Positions 1 through 9,092 of a stretch of 64,000 nucleotides of DNA are shown piece after piece. The DNA comes from PUPG01 sp041686485. Its GTDB lineage: Bacteria > Bacteroidota > Bacteroidia > Bacteroidales > UBA7960. The stretch's first letter is position 1, and each line of letters starts with the position of its first letter. The stretch lies in NCBI GenBank assembly GCA_041686485.1, contig JAWLDT010000004.1, positions 14,206 to 78,205 of the forward strand. The letters run 5' to 3'. The notes under the pieces are model-generated. The model had not been told where the DNA came from, searched no databases, and saw only the letters and a program-made list of their open reading frames with translations. Made by a program: the position numbers and the translations under genes.

Positions 1-589
1 TGTCGTAAGAGAGGTTTTCAATGAAGGGAGGTAGTGCTTCCGGTAACAGGGCAGATACTACGGCATCAAATCGCGGCAGCAGGCCCGGATGTTCCCAGGG
101 AACTACCTGACAGCCGAACATGTCTGCCAACGCTTTGGCTTTTGCGTAGGTCCGGTTGCTGATGGTAACTTTTGCCCCGGAACTAACCAGCCCGTAGACC
201 GCCGCCCTGGCTGCACCACCGGCACCGAGTACCAATATTTCTGCACCTTTCAATGATAATCCGGCTTCTGACAACGCGTTGCTTACGCCGTTATGATCCG
301 TATTGTGACCTGATATATTACCATCTGACTGGCGTATACAGTTAACCGCACCAACACTGCGGGCATCCTGGCTCAGATGATCAACAAGGGGAAGCACGTT
401 TTCTTTGAAAGGGGATGTGATGCTGGCACCCCGGATGTTCAGCTGTCTTACAATGTTTACCATGTCTTCGGCAGATTGCGGCCGGATTCGCGTGTAAAGG
501 GCATGTTCATTCTGCAACAATGAACCGAACAGCTGCGGACTCTTGCTGTGTAAAACCGGGTTTCCGAAAACAGAATAGATAGCGCGCAT
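1..589 (-). CDS. aroE: Shikimate dehydrogenase, C-terminus cut by window edge
   Basis: This enzyme reduces 3-dehydroshikimate to shikimate with NADPH in the chorismate pathway. About 196 codons are visible. The protein opens with MRAIYSVFGNPVLHSKSPQ, which carries the family's substrate-binding SKS motif. It continues with ITSPFKENV, whose Lys is the expected catalytic residue, then GHNTDHNGV (the NTD motif), then the Rossmann loop VLGAGGAARAA and SNRT, the usual NADP-binding segment. The ATG at 589 is chosen because the conserved N-terminal strand starts there. It lies 38 nt after the aroB stop, so the two shikimate genes are probably co-transcribed. The missing end lies to the left of the window. 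Confidence 0.93.
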   Translation of the reverse strand, partial: MRAIYSVFGNPVLHSKSPQLFGSLLQNEHALYTRIRPQSAEDMVNIVRQLNIRGASITSPFKENVLPLVDHLSQDARSVGAVNCIRQSDGNISGHNTDHNGVSNALSEAGLSLKGAEILVLGAGGAARAAVYGLVSSGAKVTISNRTYAKAKALADMFGCQVVPWEHPGLLPRFDAVVSALLPEALPPFIENLSYD

Positions 590-627
590 ATGCTGAAAGC
601 TTTTTGGTGACGATGATCCCAGGTTGT

Positions 628-1659
628 TTACAGTTTACCTGAAAAAACGAATTCTTCCAGCTCAGCGAGTGGAATCAGCTCTATGCACACGTTGCCAATC
701 CCTTCCATAAAGACAAAGTATATATGATCTTCTTCTTTTTTCTTATCTTTAAGAAGAGCCTGAAAAATTGTTTTTACATTCGTGTCTGTTTCGGTTGGCA
801 GGCCTAATGACTGGAGCAGATTCAAAACCCTTTGCCTGTCTTCGGGTTTCATCAACCCTTTGTATTCCGAAATGCTTGCGGTAAAGGCCATTCCGACACT
901 AACTGCATGTCCGTGCGGGATGCCGTCCACTTTCTCCACGGCATGGCCCCAGGTATGTCCCAGGTTCAGTTTGCGACGTTCGCCTTGCTCTACCTCGTCT
1001 TTGCTTACAATATCCGACTTAACCTGAACGGAGTGTTTTACCAGCTTATTGATCATGCTTTCGTCAAGGTCAAGGGCCGCTTCGGTCTCCTTCTCCAGGG
1101 CATTAAACATATGCCGGTCGGCAATCAGCGTGTGCTTCACAGCCTCTGCCAACCCGTTTTTGATCTCTGTTTCCGGCAGGCTCTCCAGCATACTGGTGTC
1201 GCATAGTACGAAATGGGGATGATTAAAAGTTCCTATGATGTTCTTGTATCCATCCAGGTTGACACCGTTTTTCCCGCCAAGAGCGGCATCCACCTGTGCC
1301 AGCAAAGACGTTGCCACAAAACCAAAATTAACACCACGCATGTAAACCGATGCGACAAAGCCAGTCAGGTCACAGACCATGCCCCCACCAATACCTACCA
1401 GGAAAGCATCACGTCCGGCACCTTTCTCAATAAGCCATTGACAGATTTTTACCGCCGCCGACGTCGTCTTCCGTTGCTCGCCAGGAGTCAATACATATAC
1501 CGGTGCATACGGAAAGGCATCCTTGTAACCTTCATTCACATGCGTGTCTGTGATAATAAATACCTGGCCGCCCGGAATGTGTTCAGATAAATTGGATACT
1601 GACTCGCCAACCAGTATGCGGCTGTTTCTGAATTGTCCTTTAATAAATATTGTTTCCAT
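628..1659 (-). CDS. aroB: 3-dehydroquinate synthase
   Basis: This NAD- and metal-dependent enzyme converts DAHP to 3-dehydroquinate, the second step of the shikimate pathway. At 343 aa it has the normal family length. Visible family features are the NAD-binding GIGGGMVCDLTGFVASVYMR segment, KNIIGTF, the metal-ligand region NGLAEAVKHTLI, and the histidine-rich LNLGHTWGHAVE and HGHAVSVGMAF segments. It sits directly upstream of aroE on the same strand. The function is secure. Confidence 0.97.
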   Translation of the reverse strand: METIFIKGQFRNSRILVGESVSNLSEHIPGGQVFIITDTHVNEGYKDAFPYAPVYVLTPGEQRKTTSAAVKICQWLIEKGAGRDAFLVGIGGGMVCDLTGFVASVYMRGVNFGFVATSLLAQVDAALGGKNGVNLDGYKNIIGTFNHPHFVLCDTSMLESLPETEIKNGLAEAVKHTLIADRHMFNALEKETEAALDLDESMINKLVKHSVQVKSDIVSKDEVEQGERRKLNLGHTWGHAVEKVDGIPHGHAVSVGMAFTASISEYKGLMKPEDRQRVLNLLQSLGLPTETDTNVKTIFQALLKDKKKEEDHIYFVFMEGIGNVCIELIPLAELEEFVFSGKL

Positions 1660-1966
1660 TATCGTGGTATGTTATGATACAAAGATAGGGCTTTTTAGAA
1701 TTCAACGCTTATTGCTTGATAATGAGAACAGTAATTCTGTTTCTGCCGGCATACGCTAACAGATTTTAGATGAAGATATTTAACCCTCATTTCGTTGCCA
1801 AAGAACAGTTTTTATGGGAAGCGTAACCGATTTACAGTACCGGGATAAGCAGTTTGACGCGCCAGGTTTATAAAAATCTGTACATTTGACACAAACCTAC
1901 AATCTTTTTTCTGAATGAAACCAATAACGAACCCGAAAATAGTTCATACTTAAAAACAATGTACCA
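1660..1966. other. Intergenic region between aroB and the S9 peptidase
   Basis: This 307-nt divergent spacer separates the aroB start from the peptidase start. It holds an A/T-rich stretch and a TACATTTG -7-like box at 1881-1888 pointing towards the peptidase. I see no RNA gene and no credible small ORF in it. Confidence 0.5.
1853..1888 (+). promoter_or_regulatory. Candidate Bacteroidota promoter for the S9 peptidase
   Basis: TACATTTG at 1881-1888 matches the TAnnTTTG -7 consensus. A TTTG at 1853-1856 could be the -33 box, but the 24-nt spacing is longer than the usual 19-21. A start near 1895 would leave a leader of about 70 nt. Confidence 0.4.
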
Positions 1967-4702
1967 ATGAAACAGATCTGTTTTTTTACGGCAATACTGA
2001 TTTTATTTGCCAATGCAGGAATGGCACAACAACAGCGCGCCATGACGCTGGAAGATGTAATGAACTTCCATCATATTCATACCCCCTCCAGCCTTATCAA
2101 CCAGGACGGCACCTGGGTAGGTTATGAGGCTTCACCCGACAGGGGCGATGGCTATGGTGTTATCGTATCTGCTGATGGTGAAACCGAAATTGAAGTGGAA
2201 AGGGGCAAGCACCCCCGTTTTTCAGCCGGAGGCAGGTGGGCATTATTTACACAACATCCCCCGTTTAAAGAAACCGAAGGGAAGTCGTCGGATGAACGTC
2301 CGGATAACAATGCGGTGCTTGTTGATACCAACGATGGCGCAATGACCACTTTTGAAGATGTTCGGGAAGGTGGTTTCAGCCAAAGTCGTGACTTCCTGTT
2401 TGTCCATCATGTGGCTGAACAGGACACCGCTTATACGGACGAAGAGAATGAAAAACTGGATGAAGCGGGCACCCGGCTGATGATTCGTGACCTGGAAAAC
2501 CAGACCGAGCGATTCCTGACTTTTGTTGATGCCTGGTCGGTAGATAGTATGGCGACAACCCTTGTATATGTCCTGAAAGATACCCTTGACAGGCATAACG
2601 GCCTCTATGCGCTGTCGCTGGATGATATTTCAGGTGAACCTTATGTTCTGGACACTCTGGGCAATGCCAAATTTGACTGCTTCACCTGGTATGAAGAAAC
2701 CTCTCAACTTGCTTACATGCGTGCCGAAGACCTGGAGGAAGATACCCTCGAGACAGCTGCCCTCTATCTTTGGGAAGGAATGGATAATGAGCCTGTGAGG
2801 CACCTCTCCCAGGATGACGCACCGGAGGAATATTTTTTACCCTTCGATAACCGCCTTGAGTGGAACCATAATGGTGAAAGACTGTTCTTTGGCCTGCGCC
2901 CGGATCGTTTTGCTGCAAGCCCGGATGACAATAATGATTATGAATCGGAGATTGACTCCCTGCAGCAGGCAGCTGCAGTTGATGTCTGGCATGGCGGGGA
3001 CCCCAACATAAAGACCCACGAAAAGGAGCTTTGGAGCAGCCTGAAACAGCAAAACCTGATGTCGGTATACCATGTATCGGACGAAAACATGGTATGGCTG
3101 GCAGATGAGGAACTTGATAATGTGCAGACAGCCAAAACCGGTGACCATGTGATTGCCACAACCAATAAACCTTATGAAAAGCGTATCACATGGGAAGGCT
3201 GGTTTATGGATCTCTATGTGATTAACCTGGTTTCCGGGGAAAGAACGCTTGTATTTGAAGAACATCAGGGTTTTCGTTCCCTGTCACCCGATGGACGCCA
3301 CGTATTGTATTATGATGATAAACACTGGCACGTTTATGATGTAAGTACCGGAGAACATACGAATCTCACGCATGATATTGACGTGCCGTTTTACAACGAA
3401 ACCCATGACAGGCCTTCTGATGTGCCTGGCTACCGTATTGCCGGGTGGTTGGATGATGGCGTATCGGCATTGATTTACGATCGTTATGATATATGGCGTG
3501 CCGATCTCACAACCGGTGAGATGCAAAATATTACCGATAGCAGGGGTCGTGATACGGAAACCGTGTTGCGCATCCGCAAACTGGATGATGAGCCGCATTT
3601 TGCCGTAGATGAGGAAGTGTACCTCGAAGGATTTAATGATAACAACAAAGAACGCGCCATCTATACCACCAGACTTGATCAGCCCGGCGTCGAACCATTG
3701 TTTGATACCGGCCAGAACCTGCGGTTACGCGATCTGTCAACCGACGGTACAAGGATACTGTATACGCGGGAGTCACAGGATGTATATCCCGACCTGTGGG
3801 TTACTGATCTACGTTTTCAGGACCGGACGAAAGTATCCAACCTTCAGCAACAACTGGAGGCTTTCAACTGGGGGCAAGCCGAACTGATCGAGTATACCTC
3901 TGTTGATGGGGAGCCGCTGCAGGGTATCGTGATCAAGCCCGGCGACTACGACCCTTCTAAAACATACCCGGTGTTTGTCTATTTTTATGCGAAGTTTTCA
4001 CAGCGGCTGCATGATTTTAACCAGACAGTGATTAACCACCGTCCAGGGTTTGGTTATTATGCCAGCAACGACTATGTTGTGTTTTTGCCGGACATCCATT
4101 TTATAGAAGGACGGCCCGGAATGTCGGCCGTGAAGTCGCTGGCACCTGCCGTTCAAAAAATCATTGATATGGGTATTGCGGATCCCGATGCCATTGGGTT
4201 GCATGGCCATTCATGGAGCGGTTATCAGACCGCCTATGTGGTTACGCAGACCGACCTGTTTGCAGCCGCCATCGCCGGAGCACCGGTATCCAACATGACA
4301 AGCGCTTACAGTGGCATACGCTGGGGGTCAGGATTGGCACGGCAGTTTCAGTATGAGACCGGGCAAAGTCGCATCGGATCCTCCCTGTTTGATAAGCGTT
4401 ATCTCTACATCGAAAACTCACCTGTGTTTTATGCCCATGAGATTAACACCCCTATGTTGATCATGCATGGTGATGATGACGGTGCAGTGCCATGGGAACA
4501 ATCAATTGAGATGTACCTGGCCATGCGGCGGGCCGGCAAAGATGTGATTTTCCTTCAATACAGGGATGAACCCCACCATCTTCGGGAGTATTCAAACAAG
4601 GTGGATTATACCATCCGCATGAAAGAATATGTTGATCATTACCTGAAGGGTTTGGAGGCGCCGGCATGGATAGAAGAAGGTGAGCCCTATGATGGCGACT
4701 GA
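1967..4702 (+). CDS. Secreted prolyl oligopeptidase-family (S9) serine peptidase
   Basis: The protein is 911 aa with a signal peptide (MKQICFFTAILILFANAGMA), so it is exported to the periplasm or beyond. The first two thirds look like the beta-propeller domain of S9 peptidases and the last third is the alpha/beta-hydrolase domain. The probable catalytic triad is Ser749 in GHSWSGYQ, Asp838 in HGDDDGAVP and His870 or His871 in DEPHHL. The nucleophile elbow reads GHSWSG; the fifth position is usually Gly (GHSWGG) and is Ser here, a one-base GGC to AGC difference. Such enzymes cleave short peptides, and the substrate cannot be told from sequence. It stands apart from its neighbours apart from the HD gene 67 nt downstream. 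Confidence 0.9.
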   Translation: MKQICFFTAILILFANAGMAQQQRAMTLEDVMNFHHIHTPSSLINQDGTWVGYEASPDRGDGYGVIVSADGETEIEVERGKHPRFSAGGRWALFTQHPPFKETEGKSSDERPDNNAVLVDTNDGAMTTFEDVREGGFSQSRDFLFVHHVAEQDTAYTDEENEKLDEAGTRLMIRDLENQTERFLTFVDAWSVDSMATTLVYVLKDTLDRHNGLYALSLDDISGEPYVLDTLGNAKFDCFTWYEETSQLAYMRAEDLEEDTLETAALYLWEGMDNEPVRHLSQDDAPEEYFLPFDNRLEWNHNGERLFFGLRPDRFAASPDDNNDYESEIDSLQQAAAVDVWHGGDPNIKTHEKELWSSLKQQNLMSVYHVSDENMVWLADEELDNVQTAKTGDHVIATTNKPYEKRITWEGWFMDLYVINLVSGERTLVFEEHQGFRSLSPDGRHVLYYDDKHWHVYDVSTGEHTNLTHDIDVPFYNETHDRPSDVPGYRIAGWLDDGVSALIYDRYDIWRADLTTGEMQNITDSRGRDTETVLRIRKLDDEPHFAVDEEVYLEGFNDNNKERAIYTTRLDQPGVEPLFDTGQNLRLRDLSTDGTRILYTRESQDVYPDLWVTDLRFQDRTKVSNLQQQLEAFNWGQAELIEYTSVDGEPLQGIVIKPGDYDPSKTYPVFVYFYAKFSQRLHDFNQTVINHRPGFGYYASNDYVVFLPDIHFIEGRPGMSAVKSLAPAVQKIIDMGIADPDAIGLHGHSWSGYQTAYVVTQTDLFAAAIAGAPVSNMTSAYSGIRWGSGLARQFQYETGQSRIGSSLFDKRYLYIENSPVFYAHEINTPMLIMHGDDDGAVPWEQSIEMYLAMRRAGKDVIFLQYRDEPHHLREYSNKVDYTIRMKEYVDHYLKGLEAPAWIEEGEPYDGD

Positions 4703-4769
4703 ATATAAGCCGGTAGTTAAGCAGGTTTTTATTAATTCTATAAATACATTTAATTCGATAAGACAAACA

Positions 4770-5327
4770 ATGGATAGAAACGAAGCTTTAGCATGGTTGC
4801 AAAACAATGTAAAGAATGAAAAGATGATCGCTCATTGTCTGGCTTCAGAGGCGGTGATGCGTGCCCTTGCGAACAGGCTTGGAGAAGACCCTGACAAGTG
4901 GGGGTTGGCGGGCCTTTTGCATGATATTGATGTTGAAATTACAGATGCCGATCCCCGTACCCATGCTTTGGTTGGCGCCAAAATGCTGGAGGAAAACGGT
5001 TTGGATCCCGACATCGTGGAAGCCGTAAAGCTTCATAACGATGAAGCGGAACACGGCGGGCAACGCCATAAAACGTTACATCATGCGTTGGCGGCCGGTG
5101 AAACCATAACCGGACTGATCACCGCTACCGCATTGGTATATCCCGACAAAAAAGTGGAGAGTGTTAAACCGAAATCCATCACCAAGCGGATGAAGGAAAA
5201 GGCTTTTGCGGCATCCGTTAACCGGGATACCATCCGTGAATGTGAGAAGATTGGTCTGGATCTGCAGGAGTTTGTTGAGCTGTCGCTTGATGCAATGAAG
5301 AAGAAAGCTCCGGAAATCGGGCTTTAG
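4770..5327 (+). CDS. HD-domain protein, putative metal-dependent phosphohydrolase
   Basis: The protein is 185 aa from the ATG at 4770. The reading frame is open further upstream into the end of the peptidase gene, but MDRNEALAWLQNNVKNEKM is the normal start of this small HD family. The HD motif is seen in LAGLLHDIDVEI, with further likely metal ligands in DPRTHALVGA and VKLHNDE. HD proteins hydrolyse phosphomonoesters or nucleotides, and the substrate here is unknown. It converges on the ctpA-like gene, and the two stop codons overlap by 4 nt. Confidence 0.8.
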   Translation: MDRNEALAWLQNNVKNEKMIAHCLASEAVMRALANRLGEDPDKWGLAGLLHDIDVEITDADPRTHALVGAKMLEENGLDPDIVEAVKLHNDEAEHGGQRHKTLHHALAAGETITGLITATALVYPDKKVESVKPKSITKRMKEKAFAASVNRDTIRECEKIGLDLQEFVELSLDAMKKKAPEIGL

Positions 5328-7018
5328 TTACCGGTCGCCACTTCATCGGTCCGGGCTTCTTCTTTGGGGGTTAGCAAATCCTGCAGTTCTTCATCATGAA
5401 GGGCTTCCAGGGCTTTATTAAAACCCCTGTCTACGGTATGCAAGACCGGGAAGAAGGCTTCTGCACCAAAGGTGTTTCTGCCGATATAGGCTTTCAGGTT
5501 TGTACGGATCATCTCTTCTGCCTGGGGGTCAATTTGTTGTGGGACGGTTGTGTCTTGTTCCGCGACCAAGGCAAGAAAATCGTTGTAAATCGCATCTGTG
5601 AGCGTGAAGGTATCGATAAATGTGCCGGCGTCCTCCATGGCTTCCAGCTCATCACGATGGTTGTCAGCATAGTTAAAAGCAAACATGTAAATGTGCCCAT
5701 GTCGTGATACTCGTTCATAAAATCCGTTATCGTTGTGCATCTCCATTGGCACAAAAATATCTGGCATAATGCCACCTCCGCCATAAACTGTTCTGCCTCC
5801 GGGTGTCTCAAAGCGCAGGGAGTCATCAAAGTCGATGCTGTCGGGGCTTAACATTTCCCCATTTTCGTAGCGTTTGATAAATTCGTCGAAGTAGGCTTCA
5901 TCGCCTTCCTCATAAGGTTTTTGAATGCTTCTTCCGGTAGGTGTATAGTATCTGGCAACGGTCAGGCGGAGAGCTGATCCGTCGCCCAGTTCTACCTGTT
6001 CCTGTACCAGTCCTTTCCCGAAGGAGCGCCGACCAACCACCAGGCCACGGTCATTATCCTGAACAGCGCCGGCAACAATCTCACTGGCAGAAGCTGACCA
6101 TTGGTCTATAAGGACTACAAGTGGCTGCTGTTCAAAGGTTCCGTCACGTCGTGCGCGGGCAGTTGACCTGGGTCGGCTTCGTCCCTCAGTGTATACAATG
6201 AGTTCATCAGGGGCAAGCAGCTCGTCGGCCACCTGGATGGCCGCATCCAGAAATCCTCCGCCATTGCCGCGCAGGTCCAGAATCAGCTCTTTCATGCCTT
6301 CCTTTTTCAGGCGGTTTAACCCCAGGGTAAATTCCTGATGGGTGGTGGCCGAAAATTTATTCAGCCGGATGTATCCTGTTGAATCATCCACCATGTAAGC
6401 AATATCAAGGCTGTAGGTGGGGATTTCATCCCGGGTTAGCGAAAACTCAAGCAGATCCGACACGCCCGGCCGGTAAACCGTTACGTCGACGGTCGTTCCC
6501 TTCTCGCCCAATAACATGTCAACCACTTCCGAAGTGGCCATGTTCACCCCGGCTATAACCGTATCTTCAACCTTAACGATCCTGTCGCCGGGCATGATCC
6601 CTGCTTCTTCGCTTGGACCACCTGCAATCGGGTCTATAACCACCACCGTGTCCTTGATCATGTTAAACTCAATCCCAATACCCTCAAAACTGCCCAGCAG
6701 CGGGTCATTCATGCGCTGAAACTCCGAGGCAGGAATGTAACTTGAATGAGGGTCAAGGTTTTTTAACAGGCTGCGGATGGTTTCTTCTGTCAGATGCTGG
6801 CGGGAAACGCTGTCAACATACGCTTCGTTTATGTAGTTGATCACGTCATTGACCTTGTCGTACCGGTCGACTCCCACCGAAAAAAAACTGCTTTCAGCGT
6901 TTCCGCCACCAGGCTGACGTAAATGAAGCCCCAGTATGAAACCGGCAATAAGGACCAGGGCAAAAACCACCGGTAGATACACCTTACGGGGAATATATGT
7001 AAACTGTTTGTTGGACAT
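5324..7018 (-). CDS. C-terminal processing peptidase, S41 family
   Basis: This is a 564-aa periplasmic serine protease anchored by an N-terminal membrane segment (about residues 14-33). A PDZ domain follows (GIGIEFNMIKDTVVVIDP...AGIMPGDRI), then the S41 catalytic core with LILDLRGNGGGFL, the serine-bearing QWSASASEIVAGAVQD, and the lysine-bearing GRRSFGKGLVQE. Ser/Lys dyad enzymes of this type trim or degrade envelope proteins from the C-terminus. I chose the ATG at 7018 (MSNKQFTYIPRKVYLP); an upstream in-frame start would add 25 residues not typical of the family. It is the last gene of the panC-panD run, 120 nt after the hldE2-like gene. Confidence 0.93.
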   Translation of the reverse strand: MSNKQFTYIPRKVYLPVVFALVLIAGFILGLHLRQPGGGNAESSFFSVGVDRYDKVNDVINYINEAYVDSVSRQHLTEETIRSLLKNLDPHSSYIPASEFQRMNDPLLGSFEGIGIEFNMIKDTVVVIDPIAGGPSEEAGIMPGDRIVKVEDTVIAGVNMATSEVVDMLLGEKGTTVDVTVYRPGVSDLLEFSLTRDEIPTYSLDIAYMVDDSTGYIRLNKFSATTHQEFTLGLNRLKKEGMKELILDLRGNGGGFLDAAIQVADELLAPDELIVYTEGRSRPRSTARARRDGTFEQQPLVVLIDQWSASASEIVAGAVQDNDRGLVVGRRSFGKGLVQEQVELGDGSALRLTVARYYTPTGRSIQKPYEEGDEAYFDEFIKRYENGEMLSPDSIDFDDSLRFETPGGRTVYGGGGIMPDIFVPMEMHNDNGFYERVSRHGHIYMFAFNYADNHRDELEAMEDAGTFIDTFTLTDAIYNDFLALVAEQDTTVPQQIDPQAEEMIRTNLKAYIGRNTFGAEAFFPVLHTVDRGFNKALEALHDEELQDLLTPKEEARTDEVATGN

Positions 7019-7138
7019 TGTAAAATATAGCGTTGTAACTCGTTGTTGTACAAAGAATAAGCCAACTCTTACGAAGTTAATGCTAAATAACAAGGTGAAT
7101 TGTTATTTTTTCTTAAAAGGTAAAATTGGCGGTATAGC

Positions 7139-7648
7139 TTATGTTTGCTGCTGTATTTTGTTGATGAGGTCTGAGGTGGAGTAGCCCTGCAACAGGGGTA
7201 AGGTGACTACTTTACCACCGTTTTCCTGCACAAACGCGGCGCCGGCAATGTCTTTGGGCTCATAATCGTCCCCTTTTACCAGCACATCAGGTGAGATCAG
7301 CTGTATAAGATCTTCAGGTGTGTCTTCCTCAAACAAAACAACGGCATCTACAAAAGAAAGAGAAGCCAACACTTTTGACCGGGCTTCCTGGTCGAATAAA
7401 GGCCGGCCGGCTCCCTTCAGGCGGTTGACAGAATCATCGGTGTTAAGCCCCACAACAAGGACGTCACCCAGGTCAGCAGCCCTGGACAAATAATCGGTAT
7501 GACCGGCATGCAGGATATCGAAACAGCCATTGGTAAAAACAATGCGCTGATTAATAAAATGCCAGAAATGGATCTTTTTGCGCAGGTTTATCCGGTTGTC
7601 AAGATCAAAAATTTTTGTGTCAAGATGGAGATGTTTGCTATGTGGCAT
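7139..7648 (-). CDS. RfaE2/HldE C-domain-like nucleotidyltransferase
   Basis: This 169-aa protein of the cytidylyltransferase superfamily matches the stand-alone adenylyltransferase half of HldE (RfaE domain II), which makes ADP-glycero-manno-heptose from heptose-1-phosphate. The nucleotide-binding signature is VFTNGCFDILHAGHTDYL, with the HxGH motif, and the later LVKGDDYEPKDIAGA and GYSTSDLI segments are typical. No kinase-domain gene is next to it. Genomes of this phylum often carry the stand-alone form, so the precise sugar or alcohol substrate remains inferred. Confidence 0.85.
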   Translation of the reverse strand: MPHSKHLHLDTKIFDLDNRINLRKKIHFWHFINQRIVFTNGCFDILHAGHTDYLSRAADLGDVLVVGLNTDDSVNRLKGAGRPLFDQEARSKVLASLSFVDAVVLFEEDTPEDLIQLISPDVLVKGDDYEPKDIAGAAFVQENGGKVVTLPLLQGYSTSDLINKIQQQT

Positions 7649-7679
7649 TGGCTTTTACTGTTTGGTTTTATTTTCAAAT

Positions 7680-8687
7680 TTACAGCTTTTTTTTGTGCTG
7701 TGCAGCAAGGATAAACCAGGAAATCGTTCCAAGCGACAGATTCACAATAAGCTGTGTGGCATGGGTGATGTAGGCATAGGAAGTTGCCGGTTCGGAAGCG
7801 ATTCCGTAAAGCTCTGACAAGGTAATAATGGTAAGAAAGTGATAAGTGCCGATCCCGCCCGGGACAGGTGCCATAATGCCCAGGCTCCCTACGGCCAGCA
7901 AAGTAAGTCCGACAATGGGGGTAAGATGTGAGGTGGCATCAATGGCAAAAAAACAGAGATAGACGGTCATGTAGTACAAACCCCATATCAATAAAGTATA
8001 CAGGATGAACCAGCCCTTTCCCCGCATCTTCTTAATGCTCTTTATGCCCTCCTTAAAGCCTTGCAGCTGGCGTTTCAGCTTGTAAAAAAAACCTGCGCCG
8101 GATGCATGTTTTAATTTGTTATGAAGGAAAATCACGACGGTAATCAACAATGTAACGCCCACCAGAATGATGGCAGTTATGGCGAGCCATTGCTCAGATC
8201 CTCTTTTAAGAAGCGGTAATAAAAAGATGTTGTTTAGGAAACTTTTAAGAAAAGTAAACTGGGCAAGGATGGTTATCAGGATAATGGCAAGTATACTGAT
8301 TACGTCGAACACCCTTTCGGCTACCACTGTTCCTGCCAGCGCGTTGAAAGGTGTTTTGGATGCCCTGCTGAGCGTGACACACCGGGTAATTTCGCCCATA
8401 CGGGGGATTGCCATGTTAGCCAGGTACCCTGTCATTACGGCCATGAATGTCTGAACCCGCTGTGTCTGGTAGCCCATTGCCCCGATAAGCATATTCCAAC
8501 GCAGTGCACGCAGAAAATGGCTGATTACGGCACTGATCATGGCCAGTATGATCCATTGGTAGTTGGCGTTACGGAACTCCCTGATTAATAAATCTATATC
8601 CTGTCCACGTGTGATAAGCCACAGCAATAGTATGCCCAGCAACAGGGATATTAAAACCTTCGTATATCTGCGGATTTGCGCTTTCAA
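7680..8687 (-). CDS. Flippase-like integral membrane protein (UPF0104/LPG synthase TM family)
   Basis: The protein is 335 aa with about eight hydrophobic segments and belongs to the family of the N-terminal membrane domain of lysylphosphatidylglycerol synthase. Family features include SHFLRALRWNMLIGAMGY, a GYLANMAIPRMGEITRC loop and APVPGGIGTYHFL. There is no soluble aminoacyl-transferase domain, so it does not make lysyl-PG by itself; a lipid-flipping or glycolipid role is the usual guess. Its start overlaps the end of panD by 4 nt, which suggests translational coupling. Confidence 0.85.
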   Translation of the reverse strand: MKAQIRRYTKVLISLLLGILLLWLITRGQDIDLLIREFRNANYQWIILAMISAVISHFLRALRWNMLIGAMGYQTQRVQTFMAVMTGYLANMAIPRMGEITRCVTLSRASKTPFNALAGTVVAERVFDVISILAIILITILAQFTFLKSFLNNIFLLPLLKRGSEQWLAITAIILVGVTLLITVVIFLHNKLKHASGAGFFYKLKRQLQGFKEGIKSIKKMRGKGWFILYTLLIWGLYYMTVYLCFFAIDATSHLTPIVGLTLLAVGSLGIMAPVPGGIGTYHFLTIITLSELYGIASEPATSYAYITHATQLIVNLSLGTISWFILAAQHKKKL

Positions 8688-9040
8688 TCCTCAGGGTTCA
8701 GTTTGTTGTTCTCACCGGGAAAGATGATTTTCGGAACGAAAGATTCGGCTTTTTCCGGAGCGATATGGATATAGGCCAGGATAATGATAATGTCACCGAG
8801 ATTAACTTTTCTGGCAGCGGGGCCATTCATACATATATCGCCGCTATCTTTTTCGCCTTTTATAACATAGGTTTCCAAACGCTCCCCATTGTTAATATTC
8901 ACTACCTGCACCTTCTCATTTTCCACTATTCCCGCAGCCTTCATCAACGTTTCGTCGATGGTGATGCTGCCGATATAATGCAGGTTGGCCTCTGTTACAA
9001 CCGCCCTGTGTATCTTCGCTTTTAATAATTCTATAAACAT
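8684..9040 (-). CDS. panD: Aspartate 1-decarboxylase
   Basis: This pyruvoyl enzyme makes beta-alanine from aspartate for pantothenate. At 118 aa it has the expected size. The self-cleavage site is the Gly-Ser pair in LHYIGSITIDETLM; cleavage there turns the Ser into the pyruvoyl group. NGPAARKVNLGDIIIILAY is the conserved C-terminal core. It lies 52 nt downstream of panC, forming the usual panC-panD pair. Confidence 0.96.
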   Translation of the reverse strand: MFIELLKAKIHRAVVTEANLHYIGSITIDETLMKAAGIVENEKVQVVNINNGERLETYVIKGEKDSGDICMNGPAARKVNLGDIIIILAYIHIAPEKAESFVPKIIFPGENNKLNPED

Positions 9041-9092
9041 TATTTTCCTTTTTTAAAGGATTGCCGATCTTAAATGGTAGGTATTACCAAAG

